A stretch of 64,000 nt of DNA from Thermoplasmata archaeon. GTDB taxonomy: Archaea; Thermoplasmatota; E2; JACPAO01; JAHFTW01. Positions 53,898 to 63,199 of this stretch are shown here, piece by piece. Numbering within the stretch: the first letter of the stretch is position 1; each line of letters begins with the position of its first letter. The position numbers and the translations under genes are program-made. The DNA is taken from positions 169,548-233,547 of the forward strand of contig JAHFTW010000001.1 of assembly GCA_023269235.1 (NCBI GenBank), written 5' to 3'. The notes beneath the pieces were generated by a model. It was not told the DNA's origin, did not search any database, and saw only the letters and a program-made list of their open reading frames with translations.

Positions 53898-54431
53898 TTA
53901 AGCCTTCGAGGAGGGCTTCCGTCGCTTCGGCTGGAGCGGCAACTCCCAAACTTGTTCGTGGCTCCACGGCGCCCACGGGCAGGGCTCGGGGTCCTGCCAG
54001 GCCATTGAGAATCCGGTGCGCTCGTAGAGACGGCGCGCGTCCACAAGGTCGTCCACGGTCAGGAAATGGATGCCCTTGTAGCCGGCCTTGCGGGCGAAAC
54101 GGAGCAGGCGGTCCATCAGCTTGCGTCCCAGCCCGAGGCCGCGGGCCTCTTTCTCAAGCAGGAACCAACGCAGCTTGGCCCAGCCGCGTCGCTTCGGGTC
54201 GTGCTGGAGCGCGACGCAGCCGACGGGGGCGCCGTCGAGTTCGGCAATCCACAGGCGGTCGCGGGCCGCGTCGAAGTTCTCCAAGAACGGGATGAGACTC
54301 TGCGCGACGAAGGTCTCGAAGACCGGCAGGTAGCCGAACTCACGCGCGTACACGATGGCGTGGCGAGACAGGAGCCAGCCGACGTCGCCGGCGCGGTGGG
54401 TGCGGATGCGGACGGCGCCGCGCGGGGGCAT
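53898..54431 (-). CDS. GNAT family N-acetyltransferase
   Basis: IRTHRAGDVGWLLSRHAIVYAREFGY; LRWFLLEKEARGLGLGRKLMDRLLRFARKAGY. Confidence 0.88.
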   Translation of the reverse strand: MPPRGAVRIRTHRAGDVGWLLSRHAIVYAREFGYLPVFETFVAQSLIPFLENFDAARDRLWIAELDGAPVGCVALQHDPKRRGWAKLRWFLLEKEARGLGLGRKLMDRLLRFARKAGYKGIHFLTVDDLVDARRLYERTGFSMAWQDPEPCPWAPWSHEQVWELPLQPKRRKPSSKA

Positions 54432-54433
54432 CG

Positions 54434-56122
54434 TTACACCAGGGGCGTGCGGACCTTCTCGCGCTTCGCGGTCTCCTTGGCCTTCTCGTAGCCGGCGTCG
54501 ACGTGGCGCACGATGCCCATGCCGGGGTCGGCGCGGAAGACGCGCTCCGCCTTCTGCTTGGCGAGCTCGGAGCCGTCGAGGACGACGACGACGCCGGCGT
54601 GGGTGCTGTAGCCGATGCCGACGCCGCCGCCGTTGTGGAGGTGGACGGAGTCCGCGCCGGCCGCGATGTTGAGCATGGCGTTGAGGATGGGCCAGTCCGC
54701 GATGGCGTCGGAGCCGTCCTTCATGCCCTCCGTCTCGCGGTACGGGCTGGCGACGCTGCCGCAGTCGAGATGGTCACGGGTGACGGCGATGGGGCCAATC
54801 TCGCCTTTGCGCACCATCTCGTTCATGGCGAGGGCGAAGCGGTCGCGCTCGCCCATGCCGAGCCAGCAGACGCGCGCCGGGAGCCCCTCGACGGGGAGGT
54901 TGGCGTCGGCGAGGTCGATCCACGCGGTGAGCGCGGTGTTGGAGGCGAACATGCGCTTGACCAGTGCGCCCGTCTTGCGGATGTCCTCGACGTCGCCGCG
55001 CAAACTGATCCAGCGGAACGGTCCACGGCCCTCGCAGAAGAGGGGACGGATGTAGGCGGGCACGAAGCCGGGGAAGCTGTACGCCGTGGCGCGGTCGAGG
55101 CCGCCCTGGACGGCGCCCTCGCGCAGGTTGTTGCCGTAGTCGAAGACGTAGGCGCCTTTCTGGGCGAAGCCGACCATCGCCTCGACGTGCGCGGCCATGG
55201 CCGCCTTCGCGGCCTTCGTGTAGGCCGCGGGCTCCTTCTTGCGCAGCGCAAGCGCGGCCGTGAGCGTCATGCCGGCGGGGATGTAGCCGTTGAGCGGGTC
55301 GTGCGCGCTGGTCTGGTCGGTGACGAGGTCGGGCTTGAAGCCGGCCTGGAGAAGCGCGGGGAACGCCTCGGCCGCGTTGGCGAGCACGCCCACGGAGAGC
55401 GGACGCTTGGCCTTCGCGGCCTCCTCGACCAGCTTGCGCCCTTCCGTGAGGCTTCCCGCCATCTGGTTGATGAACCCGGAGTCAAGCCGGCGCTGGGCGC
55501 GCGCCGGGTCCACCTCGATGGCGAGGCAGGCGCCGCCGTTCATGGTGACCGCGAGGGGCTGGGCGCCGCCCATGCCCCCCAGACCGCCGGTGAGAACAAT
55601 GCGGCCCGACAGGGTGGCCGCGGGCCCGAAGTGCGTGCGCGCGGCGGCGGCGAATGTCTCGTAGGTGCCTTGGATGATGCCCTGGGTGCCGATGTAGCAC
55701 CAGGAGCCCGCCGTCATCTGGCCGTACATGGTGAGGCCCTTCGCCTCGAGCTTGTTGAACTCCTCCCAGGTGCTCCAGTGCGGGACGAGGTGGCTGTTGG
55801 CGATGAGGACGCGGGGCGCCTGGGGCCAGGTCGGGAAGACCGCGACCGGCTTGCCGGACTGGATGAGCAGGGTCTCGTCGTCCCCGAGCGTCTTGAGCGC
55901 GGACTGGATGGCGGCAAGCGCCTTCGGGTTGCGGGCGGCCTTGCCGGTGCCGCCGTACACGATGAGCTTGTCCGGCTCCTCGGCGTTGTGGAGGTTGTTC
56001 TCCAGCATGCGCAGAATGGCCTCGGTGCGCCACGACTTGCAGCGCAGCTTGGGCCCGGACGTCACGGGCGGCCGCTTGTCCGTCTTGCTCGTCGAGGGCG
56101 TCTTGGGGGACCGCAGGGCCAC
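54434..56122 (-). CDS. hutU: Urocanate hydratase (GTG start proposed at 56122)
   Basis: ILRMLENNLHNAEEPDKLIVYGGTGKAARN; GLGGMGGAQPLAVTMNGG; DHLDCGSVASPYRETEGM. Confidence 0.93.
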   Translation of the reverse strand: MALRSPKTPSTSKTDKRPPVTSGPKLRCKSWRTEAILRMLENNLHNAEEPDKLIVYGGTGKAARNPKALAAIQSALKTLGDDETLLIQSGKPVAVFPTWPQAPRVLIANSHLVPHWSTWEEFNKLEAKGLTMYGQMTAGSWCYIGTQGIIQGTYETFAAAARTHFGPAATLSGRIVLTGGLGGMGGAQPLAVTMNGGACLAIEVDPARAQRRLDSGFINQMAGSLTEGRKLVEEAAKAKRPLSVGVLANAAEAFPALLQAGFKPDLVTDQTSAHDPLNGYIPAGMTLTAALALRKKEPAAYTKAAKAAMAAHVEAMVGFAQKGAYVFDYGNNLREGAVQGGLDRATAYSFPGFVPAYIRPLFCEGRGPFRWISLRGDVEDIRKTGALVKRMFASNTALTAWIDLADANLPVEGLPARVCWLGMGERDRFALAMNEMVRKGEIGPIAVTRDHLDCGSVASPYRETEGMKDGSDAIADWPILNAMLNIAAGADSVHLHNGGGVGIGYSTHAGVVVVLDGSELAKQKAERVFRADPGMGIVRHVDAGYEKAKETAKREKVRTPLV

Positions 56123-56247
56123 GGCGTCGCCACCAACGGGGTCGCCATAGCGGTTCCGGCCGGCCCGTCCACGGCAGCCGCCGACGCGCGCCCGCCAGGT
56201 CCGTCGGCATCGTTCCAACCGGGTCTCCACATTCTTATAATCGGTTC

Positions 56248-57378
56248 ATGGCCTCCTTCTGTTGCCCGATGAAGACCCTCATCCTCTGCGTGGACCGGGA
56301 CGACGACGTCGGGACGAAGGGCGGCGTCGCGACCCCCGTCATCGGTCGGCGCCGCAACCTGGAGGCCGCCATGGCGCTCGGCCTCGCGGACCCGGAGGAC
56401 TCGGACACCAACGCGCTGCTCGCCGCGGTCAAGATGTACGACGACGAGCTCAAGGCCGGCGTCGGCGCGGAGCAGGTCGAGGTCGCCACCGTCACGGGCC
56501 ACCCCAAGCTCGGGTTGCAGGCCGACCGCAAGCTCGCCGCCGAGATTGAGCAGGTCCTCGCCGCCGTCCACCCTGACGAGGTCATCCTGGTCTCGGACGG
56601 CGCCGAGGACGAGCAGGTCCTGCCGCTCCTCACCTCGCGCGCCAAGCTCGGACACGTCCACCGCTCCATCGTCAAGCAGGCGCCCCGCCTCGAGGGCGCC
56701 TACTACGTCATCACCCGCCTCCTCGACGACGAGAAACAGGCAAAGCGCTTCGTCCTCCCCGTCGCCATCGTGCTGCTGCTGTGGGGCGTCGCCTACCTCC
56801 TCAACCTCGCCTCCTATGCGGCGGGCGCGACGCTCGCCATCCTCGGAGGCTGGCTTTTGGTCCACGCGATGAAGTGGGAGGACCGCGTCGGCGGCTTCTT
56901 CCGCGACTTGGGCAAAGGAGTGCGGGCCGGCAAGCTCGGCCTGCTGGCCAACGTCCTCATGCTCGGGCTCCTCGTTGCCGGCGTCCTCATCGGCCTGCGC
57001 GTCGTGAACGACCACGTCCCGCCCCCGGCCGTCCTCATCACGTACCCCACACTCCTCGTGACGGCCATCTTCCTGCAAGCCTTCCTGCCCTACCTGGTGG
57101 GCGCCCTCCTGGTCCGGACCGCGGGCGGCCTGCTCGACAGCTGGGCCCGCGAGGGGCGCGCCGGCGTCGGCCACTGGACCGCTGCGTTCCTCACCATTGC
57201 GCTCGGCTTCATCGGCTCCGTCCTCCTCGATGCCTCCGTCGAGCGCCTCGAAGGCGTCAAGCTGCTCTCCGTCGTGACGCTCCCCCGCATCGTGCAGTTC
57301 GCCGGCGGCCTGGCCGTGTTGCTGGCCGGCATCGTCATCGCCCGCTACGTGCGGTCGAGCTCCAAGGTCCGGGCGTAG
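56248..57378 (+). CDS. DUF373 family membrane protein
   Basis: KTLILCVDRDDDVGTKGGVATPVIGRRRNLEAAMALGLADPEDSDTNALLAAVKMYDDE; multiple TM; ATG at 56248 or 56269. Confidence 0.85.
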   Translation: MASFCCPMKTLILCVDRDDDVGTKGGVATPVIGRRRNLEAAMALGLADPEDSDTNALLAAVKMYDDELKAGVGAEQVEVATVTGHPKLGLQADRKLAAEIEQVLAAVHPDEVILVSDGAEDEQVLPLLTSRAKLGHVHRSIVKQAPRLEGAYYVITRLLDDEKQAKRFVLPVAIVLLLWGVAYLLNLASYAAGATLAILGGWLLVHAMKWEDRVGGFFRDLGKGVRAGKLGLLANVLMLGLLVAGVLIGLRVVNDHVPPPAVLITYPTLLVTAIFLQAFLPYLVGALLVRTAGGLLDSWAREGRAGVGHWTAAFLTIALGFIGSVLLDASVERLEGVKLLSVVTLPRIVQFAGGLAVLLAGIVIARYVRSSSKVRA

Positions 57379-57380
57379 CG

Positions 57381-58073
57381 ATGGACTGGGCCGCGTGGGA
57401 GCCCAACGACCGGGCCATCCGGGCCCAGTTCGGCTACGACGCCGCCACCGACCGCGCCGCCGCCCTCCTCCTCAAGGGCCTCCTTCCCCGCCCCCCGTCC
57501 TCCTGGCGCAACCTCGGCGTCCAGGTGCGCAACCGCCGCAACCTGGCTATCCTTGGATGCGGCCCGAGCTTGGAGCGCACGCCGCCCGCCCTGCTCGCGG
57601 GCAAGGTCCTCGTCGCCGCCGACGGCGCCACCACCTGGCTGCGCGAGCAGGGCCTCGTCCCGCACGTCGTCGTCACCGACCTCGACGGCGCGGAGGACGA
57701 CCTGGTCTGGGCCGCGAGGCAAGGAGCGTCCATGGTCGTCCACGCGCATGGGGACAACCAGGACGCCCTGCGCAGGCTGGTCCCGCGCCTCGGGCCGCTC
57801 GTCTGGGGCACGTACCAGACGCGGCCCGAGCCGGACCTGGAGCCGCTGCGCAGTCTCGGCGGATTCACCGACGGCGATCGGGCCGTCGTCCTCGCCGAGG
57901 CGCTCGGCGGCCTCGCGGCGACGCTGTTCGGCTTCGACGTGGACGCGCCACCGAGCCGTTACTCGGGCCGCTTCGACCCGGCGACGAAGCCCGCGAAGCT
58001 CGCCTGGGCCGGGCGCATCGTGGCGGAGTGCCACGCCCGCGGCGCGCTGCGCGTCACGCAGTGGCGGCCGTGA
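57381..58073 (+). CDS. MptE-like 6-hydroxymethyl-7,8-dihydropterin pyrophosphokinase (DUF115/COG1634)
   Basis: LAILGCGPSLERTPPALLAGKVLVAADGATTWLREQGLVPHVVVTDLDG. Confidence 0.82.
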   Translation: MDWAAWEPNDRAIRAQFGYDAATDRAAALLLKGLLPRPPSSWRNLGVQVRNRRNLAILGCGPSLERTPPALLAGKVLVAADGATTWLREQGLVPHVVVTDLDGAEDDLVWAARQGASMVVHAHGDNQDALRRLVPRLGPLVWGTYQTRPEPDLEPLRSLGGFTDGDRAVVLAEALGGLAATLFGFDVDAPPSRYSGRFDPATKPAKLAWAGRIVAECHARGALRVTQWRP

Positions 58074-58082
58074 GCAACGCCT

Positions 58083-58418
58083 TCAGCCCCGCTTCATCCA
58101 CGCGCGGTAGGCATGGGTCACGGTCGTCCCGACCATCTCCACCATCGGCAGTTCGTAGGGGTGTCCGGCCAGCATCGCCTTCTTGACCCGGTGCCGCCGA
58201 AGCCAGGTCGGAACGCGCGCCTCCACGACCCATTCCGGCTCGTCCTTGCTGGCACCTTGCCAGGAATAGAACGACCGGACCGGGTAGATGTGGACGCAGG
58301 CGGCGAGCTTGGGGCCAACGAGGGACTTGGCGAGCAGGCGGGCGCGGTCCTCGTCGCCGACCGTGGTGCGAAGCAGGCAGGCGTTGCCCGCGTCGGCCGC
58401 GTACGGATACGACACCAT
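58083..58418 (-). CDS. cutA: CutA1 divalent cation tolerance family protein
   Basis: GDEDRARLLAKSLVGPKLAACVHIYPVRSFYSWQG...EWVVEARVPTWLRRHRVKKAMLAGHPYELP. Confidence 0.85.
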   Translation of the reverse strand: MVSYPYAADAGNACLLRTTVGDEDRARLLAKSLVGPKLAACVHIYPVRSFYSWQGASKDEPEWVVEARVPTWLRRHRVKKAMLAGHPYELPMVEMVGTTVTHAYRAWMKRG

Positions 58419-58483
58419 GCGAACGGAAAGGGCGGGGCCCTCACAAGAACCCTTATGCCGCGCACGCCGGTCGAAAAGTGCGC

Positions 58484-59896
58484 ATGGACACTCTCTGGAT
58501 CGTGCTGGGGCTCCTGGCCGCCTGGGTCGTCGTGCTGTTCCTGCTCGCCACCACGGGCCGTCTGGCGAAGTGGAACCTGAGCCTCATGCTCGGCATCGTC
58601 CTGATGGTGCGCACGCAGAAGGGGAAGGGCATCATCGAGTGGGTGAGCAAGCCGCGCCGTTTTTGGAACCTCGTCGCCGACGCCGGCCTCGTGGTGACCT
58701 TGCTCGGCATGGTCGGCATGACCGCCCTGTTCCTGTGGAGCGCCACCCTGGCGTTGCGCCCTGACTCCGGCCTACAGCCACTTGGGGTCAGCGAGATCCT
58801 CGTCATCCCCGGCGTCAACCCGTTCGTGCCGCTCTGGTACGGCCTCGTCGCGCTCATCGTCACGCTCGTCGTCCACGAGGGCGGCCACGGCGTCCTCGCG
58901 CGCGCCAACGACATGCGCCTCAAGTCCCTCGGCCTCCTCGTCGCCGTCGTCCCCGTCGGCGCCTTCGTCGAGCCCGACGAAGACGACCTGAAGGCCGCCT
59001 CGCGCCGCAAGCGTCTGCGGGTCTTCGCCGCCGGCCCAGCCGTCAACCTCGGCGTCGCGGCGCTCTGCCTTCTTGCCTTCAGCGGCCTCGTCGGCGCGGC
59101 GAGCTTCACTCCGGGCGTTCCTCTCGCAGGCGTGGTCGCCGGGGCTCCTGCCGCGAAGGCGGGCCTCGTCGGAGGCGATCTCCTCGTCGGCGTGGACAAT
59201 CGCACCCTCGACGACTGGGGCCAGTTCCGCGCGTACCTCAACACGACGCATCCCGGTCAGCTCGTCCTGCTTTCCACCTCCAAGGGGGCGATGGTCCACG
59301 TCGCCCTCGAGAGCCGCTGGGACTCGTTCTCGCCGGCCGAGCAGCAGGCCATCTTCGCCTACAACAAGACCGCGCAGCGGTACTGCTCCGCGAGCGTCCC
59401 CGCGGCCGCAGCATCCGGTGGCGCGTGCGCCGAGGCCCTTCAGGCGCTGCCGTTCCTCGGCGTCCGCCCGCTCCTGCCGTCGGACGTCAGTTTCTTGTCG
59501 CACCCGTTCGAGCAGGGCGGCGTCGGGTTCCTGCGCCTCATCAGCCTCCCCATCGGCGAGGTCCGGGGCAGCCCCATCCTCAGCACGTACCTGCCCGCCT
59601 TCCACACGGCCCCGGGCGCGCCGACGGCGTACTGGATTGCCACGACGATGGCGTTCTGGCTCTTCTGGATCAACCTCATGGTGGGCCTCACCAACATCCT
59701 GCCGATGCTGCCGCTCGACGGTGGACACATCTTCCGCGACGTCGCGGGCGGCGTGGTGCAAAGGCTCCGGCCCGGGCTCCCCGAGGCGCGGCGCGAGCAG
59801 GTCGTGAAGCGGACCGCGACCGGCGTGAGCCTGTTCATCCTCGGCGCCTTCCTGCTACAGGTCGCCGGGCCTTACCTGGTGCGCGCGTTCGCCTGA
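58484..59896 (+). CDS. Site-2 protease family (M50) with PDZ-like domain
   Basis: LVVHEGGHGVLARANDMRLKSLGLL; AGPAVNLGVAALCL; NLMVGLTNILPMLPLDGGHIFRD. Confidence 0.9.
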   Translation: MDTLWIVLGLLAAWVVVLFLLATTGRLAKWNLSLMLGIVLMVRTQKGKGIIEWVSKPRRFWNLVADAGLVVTLLGMVGMTALFLWSATLALRPDSGLQPLGVSEILVIPGVNPFVPLWYGLVALIVTLVVHEGGHGVLARANDMRLKSLGLLVAVVPVGAFVEPDEDDLKAASRRKRLRVFAAGPAVNLGVAALCLLAFSGLVGAASFTPGVPLAGVVAGAPAAKAGLVGGDLLVGVDNRTLDDWGQFRAYLNTTHPGQLVLLSTSKGAMVHVALESRWDSFSPAEQQAIFAYNKTAQRYCSASVPAAAASGGACAEALQALPFLGVRPLLPSDVSFLSHPFEQGGVGFLRLISLPIGEVRGSPILSTYLPAFHTAPGAPTAYWIATTMAFWLFWINLMVGLTNILPMLPLDGGHIFRDVAGGVVQRLRPGLPEARREQVVKRTATGVSLFILGAFLLQVAGPYLVRAFA

Positions 59897-59930
59897 GCCC
59901 CTTCTCTCCTGAGGCTCCCTGCGACACCCT

Positions 59931-59936
59931 CTTATG
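59931..59936 (+). promoter_or_regulatory. TATA-like box upstream of the gltD-like gene
   Basis: tcttat about 27-32 nt before ATG 59963. Confidence 0.4.
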
Positions 59937-59962
59937 AGCGGGGGCCTGAAGCAGAGACGAAG

Positions 59963-61324
59963 ATGGCCGTCAGCCTCGAGCGCGTCAACATCCCGGAGCG
60001 CATGCCGGAGGACCGCGTCAAGACGTACGACGAGGCCGTGCTCGGGTACACGCGCAAGCTCGCCATCGCCGAGGCCCAGCGCTGCATTGACTGCAAGACG
60101 AAGCCCTGCACGTACGCCTGCCCGGCCCTGACGAAGGCGCCTGAGTACATCCAGGCCATCGCGGCCGGCGACTTCGACAAGTCGCTTGGCATCTGCCTGG
60201 AGACCTACCCCATCCCCGGCACGCTCGGCCGCACCTGCTTCCACCCGTGCGAGGACTCCTGCGTCGTCGGCTTCAAGGGCGAGCCCGTCGCCATCTGCAC
60301 CCTCAAGCGCGCGGCCTTTGACTACGGTCAGTGGCCCGAGATCGTCCGCCCTGCGGCGACGGGGAAGACGGTTGCCGTCGTCGGCTCGGGTCCCGCCGGC
60401 CTCCAGGTCGCCTACGACCTCGCACGCAAGGGCCACGCCGTCACCGTGTTCGAGGCGTTGCCCGTCCTCGGCGGCATGCTCACCGTCGGCATCCCGGAGT
60501 ACCGCCTCCCCCGCGACGTCCTCGGGCATGAGCTCGACAAGCTGCGCGAGTGGGGCGTCACCTTCGAGGTCGGCTGGCGCCTCGGCGAGGCGGGCCGCAC
60601 CCTGGAGTCCGTCGCGGCGTCCCACGACCTGGTTTTCCTCGGCGTCGGCTGCCACAGCCCCAAGGAGATCCGCGTCCCCGGCGAGAAGTCCAAGGGCGTC
60701 GCGCACGCCGTGGACTGGCTTCGCGAGCTGGAGCTCGGCGCCGCCTTCGACCTGAAGGACCGGAAGGTGGTCATCATCGGCGGCGGCTCCACCGCCATGG
60801 ACGTCGCCCGCAACTCCGTCCGCCTCGGCGCCAAATCGGTCCACATCGTCTACCGCCGCGGACGCGGCGAGATGACCGCGAGCCCGGAAGAGGTCGTGCA
60901 GGCGCGCGACGAGCGCGTCAAGTTCCTCATGCTCGCCAACCCGCTGCAGATCCTCACCAAGGACGACGGCTCCGTGAAGGCCGTCGAGTGCGTCCAGATG
61001 GAGCTCGGCGCCCCCGACAAGTCCGGCCGCCGCGCCCCCGAGCCCGTCGAAGGCTCCGAGTTCCTGCTCGCCGCCGACCAGGTCGTCCTCGCCGTCGGCC
61101 AGAGCCCCAGCCCGCTCCATGAGGCCGTCAAGGGCCAGGTCGCCCTCAGCAAGTGGGGCGACATCGTCGTGGACGCCGACTGCCGCACCAGCCACCCCAA
61201 GGTGTTCGCCGCCGGCGACATCGCGCTCGGCCCCAGCAGCATCATCGAGGCGGTCGCCCAAGCCCGCAAGGCCGCGCAGGCGATGGACCGCGCCCTCGGC
61301 GGCACCGGGAGCGTGCCCTTGTGA
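59963..61324 (+). CDS. NAD(P)-dependent glutamate synthase small-subunit-like oxidoreductase
   Basis: EAQRCIDCKTKPCTYACPAL Fe-S motif; VVGSGPAGLQVAYDLARKGHAVTVFEALPVLGGML; AAGDIALGPSSIIEAVAQARKAA. Confidence 0.92.
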   Translation: MAVSLERVNIPERMPEDRVKTYDEAVLGYTRKLAIAEAQRCIDCKTKPCTYACPALTKAPEYIQAIAAGDFDKSLGICLETYPIPGTLGRTCFHPCEDSCVVGFKGEPVAICTLKRAAFDYGQWPEIVRPAATGKTVAVVGSGPAGLQVAYDLARKGHAVTVFEALPVLGGMLTVGIPEYRLPRDVLGHELDKLREWGVTFEVGWRLGEAGRTLESVAASHDLVFLGVGCHSPKEIRVPGEKSKGVAHAVDWLRELELGAAFDLKDRKVVIIGGGSTAMDVARNSVRLGAKSVHIVYRRGRGEMTASPEEVVQARDERVKFLMLANPLQILTKDDGSVKAVECVQMELGAPDKSGRRAPEPVEGSEFLLAADQVVLAVGQSPSPLHEAVKGQVALSKWGDIVVDADCRTSHPKVFAAGDIALGPSSIIEAVAQARKAAQAMDRALGGTGSVPL

Positions 61325-61680
61325 TGCCCGACGTCACCGACGTCGTCCCCGTGCGCCGCATGACGGTCGCGAAGGGCTCCGTCCACCTTGACCACGTCCC
61401 CTCCGAGCGCAAGATGGGCGCCGCCGCCGCGGCCGGGAGTCTCGCCGCCAAGCAGGCCGCCCACAACGTCGCGCACACGGTGCCGGCGCAGCTCACGCAC
61501 ATCGAGTGCGACCTCGACGTGGACGGCCACATCGTGACCGCGACGGTCACCGTGCAGGCCATCGCCCGCACGACGCTCTCGGCCTACGCGCTCGCCGGCG
61601 CCTCGGCCGCCCTCGTGGCGCTCGCCGGCGACGCCGGCCGAATCACCGACTTGCACGTCGTGCAGAACGTCGAAGGCTAG
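61324..61680 (+). CDS. MoaC-like protein with apparently degenerate active site
   Basis: DVTDVVPVRRMTVAKGSVHL, AGSLAAKQAAHNVAHTVPAQLTHIECDLDVDG, GRITDLHVVQNVEG follow the MoaC layout but lack the ExE pair. Confidence 0.55.
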   Translation: MPDVTDVVPVRRMTVAKGSVHLDHVPSERKMGAAAAAGSLAAKQAAHNVAHTVPAQLTHIECDLDVDGHIVTATVTVQAIARTTLSAYALAGASAALVALAGDAGRITDLHVVQNVEG

Positions 61681-61690
61681 CACTCCCAAC

Positions 61691-62240
61691 CGAACACAGA
61701 TTCAGCAGATTCTTTTGATGCTGGGCGGGCGGGCCTCGACGGAACAATGCTGCACCGCCAAAATGCAGCAGATTGCTTTCACTCCTCTGAGCGGCCACCT
61801 TTCGTTGGGCCAGGGAATCCCGGGCCATGAATCTTGAACGTGATCCGCGGACGTTCGCGGTGATTGGCGCCGCCATGCGGGTTCACTCCGAGCTCGGCCC
61901 TGGGTTCATCGAACGCATCTATCAAGAGGCGCTCCACATCGAATTTGGCATGCGCGCCATTCCATCCCAACGGGAAGTTCCGATTCAGGTCGTCTACCGG
62001 GGCCAACCGCTTGGGGGCCCATTTCGGGCGGACTTCGTCTGCTTCGGCGAACTTCTCGTCGAGCTGAAGGCGATTCCATTCATCAGTCGGATGGAAATTG
62101 GGCAGTTGGCAAACTATCTTTCGGCCACGGGAAAACCACTAGGGCTTCTGCTGAATTTTGGCGGGCCTTCGCTGGAATTCCAGCGAGTCATCCCCAAACG
62201 CTTGGCGCCAACGGAATCTGCTGAATCTGTGTCCAGCTAG
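61691..62240 (+). mobile_element. Putative mobile element with 19-bp perfect inverted repeats carrying a GxxExxY gene
   Basis: acacagattcagcagattc (61694-61712) and its exact reverse complement gaatctgctgaatctgtgt (62214-62232) flank the ORF 61827-62240. Confidence 0.75.
61827..62240 (+). CDS. GxxExxY family protein (PD-(D/E)XK nuclease-like)
   Basis: [69 protein letters not shown]; GxxExxY variant GPGFIERIY. Confidence 0.88.
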   Translation: MNLERDPRTFAVIGAAMRVHSELGPGFIERIYQEALHIEFGMRAIPSQREVPIQVVYRGQPLGGPFRADFVCFGELLVELKAIPFISRMEIGQLANYLSATGKPLGLLLNFGGPSLEFQRVIPKRLAPTESAESVSS

Positions 62241-63154
62241 GCTTTCCCGGAGCCCGTCTCAAGAGCCCGCATCACGGTGACGGCCTGTTTCTTGAGGTCG
62301 GCCTTGACAACGTCGTAGACCTCGACGGGCATCTCGTTGGCCTGGCGGGCCAACTCGACTTCCTTGAGGGCGGCGAGGAGAGCGCGCTTCTTGCCCTCCA
62401 GTACCGGGGCCGAGTCCGTCGCGGCGGCCTCGACGTGGGCGGCGACGGAGGCTTCCTGCTTGCGCGTCTTCTTCTGGACGAGTCCGCGGGCGACGAGGAA
62501 GGCCCAGAGGACGGCGCCGGCCAGGAAGGCGACGCCGACGAGGATGTAGTTGGGGCCGGTGGCCGGGGCGGCCTGGATTTGGGTGGTGAGGACGAACCAG
62601 GCCTCACCGTGGTCGGGCTGCTGGAACTGCCAAATGCGGTAGCCCGGGTTCTCGGCGGTGGACTCGAGGTCCTTCACGAGAGGCTGGACGTTGGAGAGCA
62701 CCGTGTAGCCGCCCGCGAGGTAGAAGTTGACCTTCGTGGCGCCGTCGCCGTTGGCGTAGCGGACGTTGAAGGCGTAGTCGGTGAGGGGGTGGTGGTGGCG
62801 GAAGGCGATGACGTAGTCGCCGGCCGGGACGCTGGCAGGGTAGTCCACTTGGTACTGGCCGCTCGGCGAGCGGCTGACCGTGACGTTGCCGCAGGTGCAG
62901 TCGGCGCCGTCGAACGTGTTGCCGGCGGGCAGGGCGAAGACGCCGGGCGCCCAGGATGTCGTGCCCGCGTCGTGGACGCGTTGGTACTCGACGACGTTCC
63001 ACTGCCCCGCCGGCTCGGTGGCCGTGGTGCGAGGGATGTCGCCGACCGCGACGCGCATCATGCTGGTCTCCGGGAAGGTCTGGTCGTCGGTGAGGGCGGC
63101 GTGGGCGGCGGGCAGGGCCAACAGCAGGGCGGCGACCCCGATGAGGAGCTTCAT
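62237..63154 (-). CDS. Secreted/membrane protein with CcmI-like C-terminal segment; probable cytochrome c maturation neighbour
   Basis: Signal peptide; C-terminal TM followed by [45 protein letters not shown]. Confidence 0.5.
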   Translation of the reverse strand: MKLLIGVAALLLALPAAHAALTDDQTFPETSMMRVAVGDIPRTTATEPAGQWNVVEYQRVHDAGTTSWAPGVFALPAGNTFDGADCTCGNVTVSRSPSGQYQVDYPASVPAGDYVIAFRHHHPLTDYAFNVRYANGDGATKVNFYLAGGYTVLSNVQPLVKDLESTAENPGYRIWQFQQPDHGEAWFVLTTQIQAAPATGPNYILVGVAFLAGAVLWAFLVARGLVQKKTRKQEASVAAHVEAAATDSAPVLEGKKRALLAALKEVELARQANEMPVEVYDVVKADLKKQAVTVMRALETGSGKA

Positions 63155-63199
63155 GGGCGTCGCCAGGGGGTGGCCGACTTAAGCGGTGGCCTCGGGGGT

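Noticed and set aside
54503-56272. 589-aa plus-strand ORF opposite hutU
   Set aside because: Antisense shadow ORF (Ala/Gly/Asp/Val-rich) over a clear urocanate hydratase.
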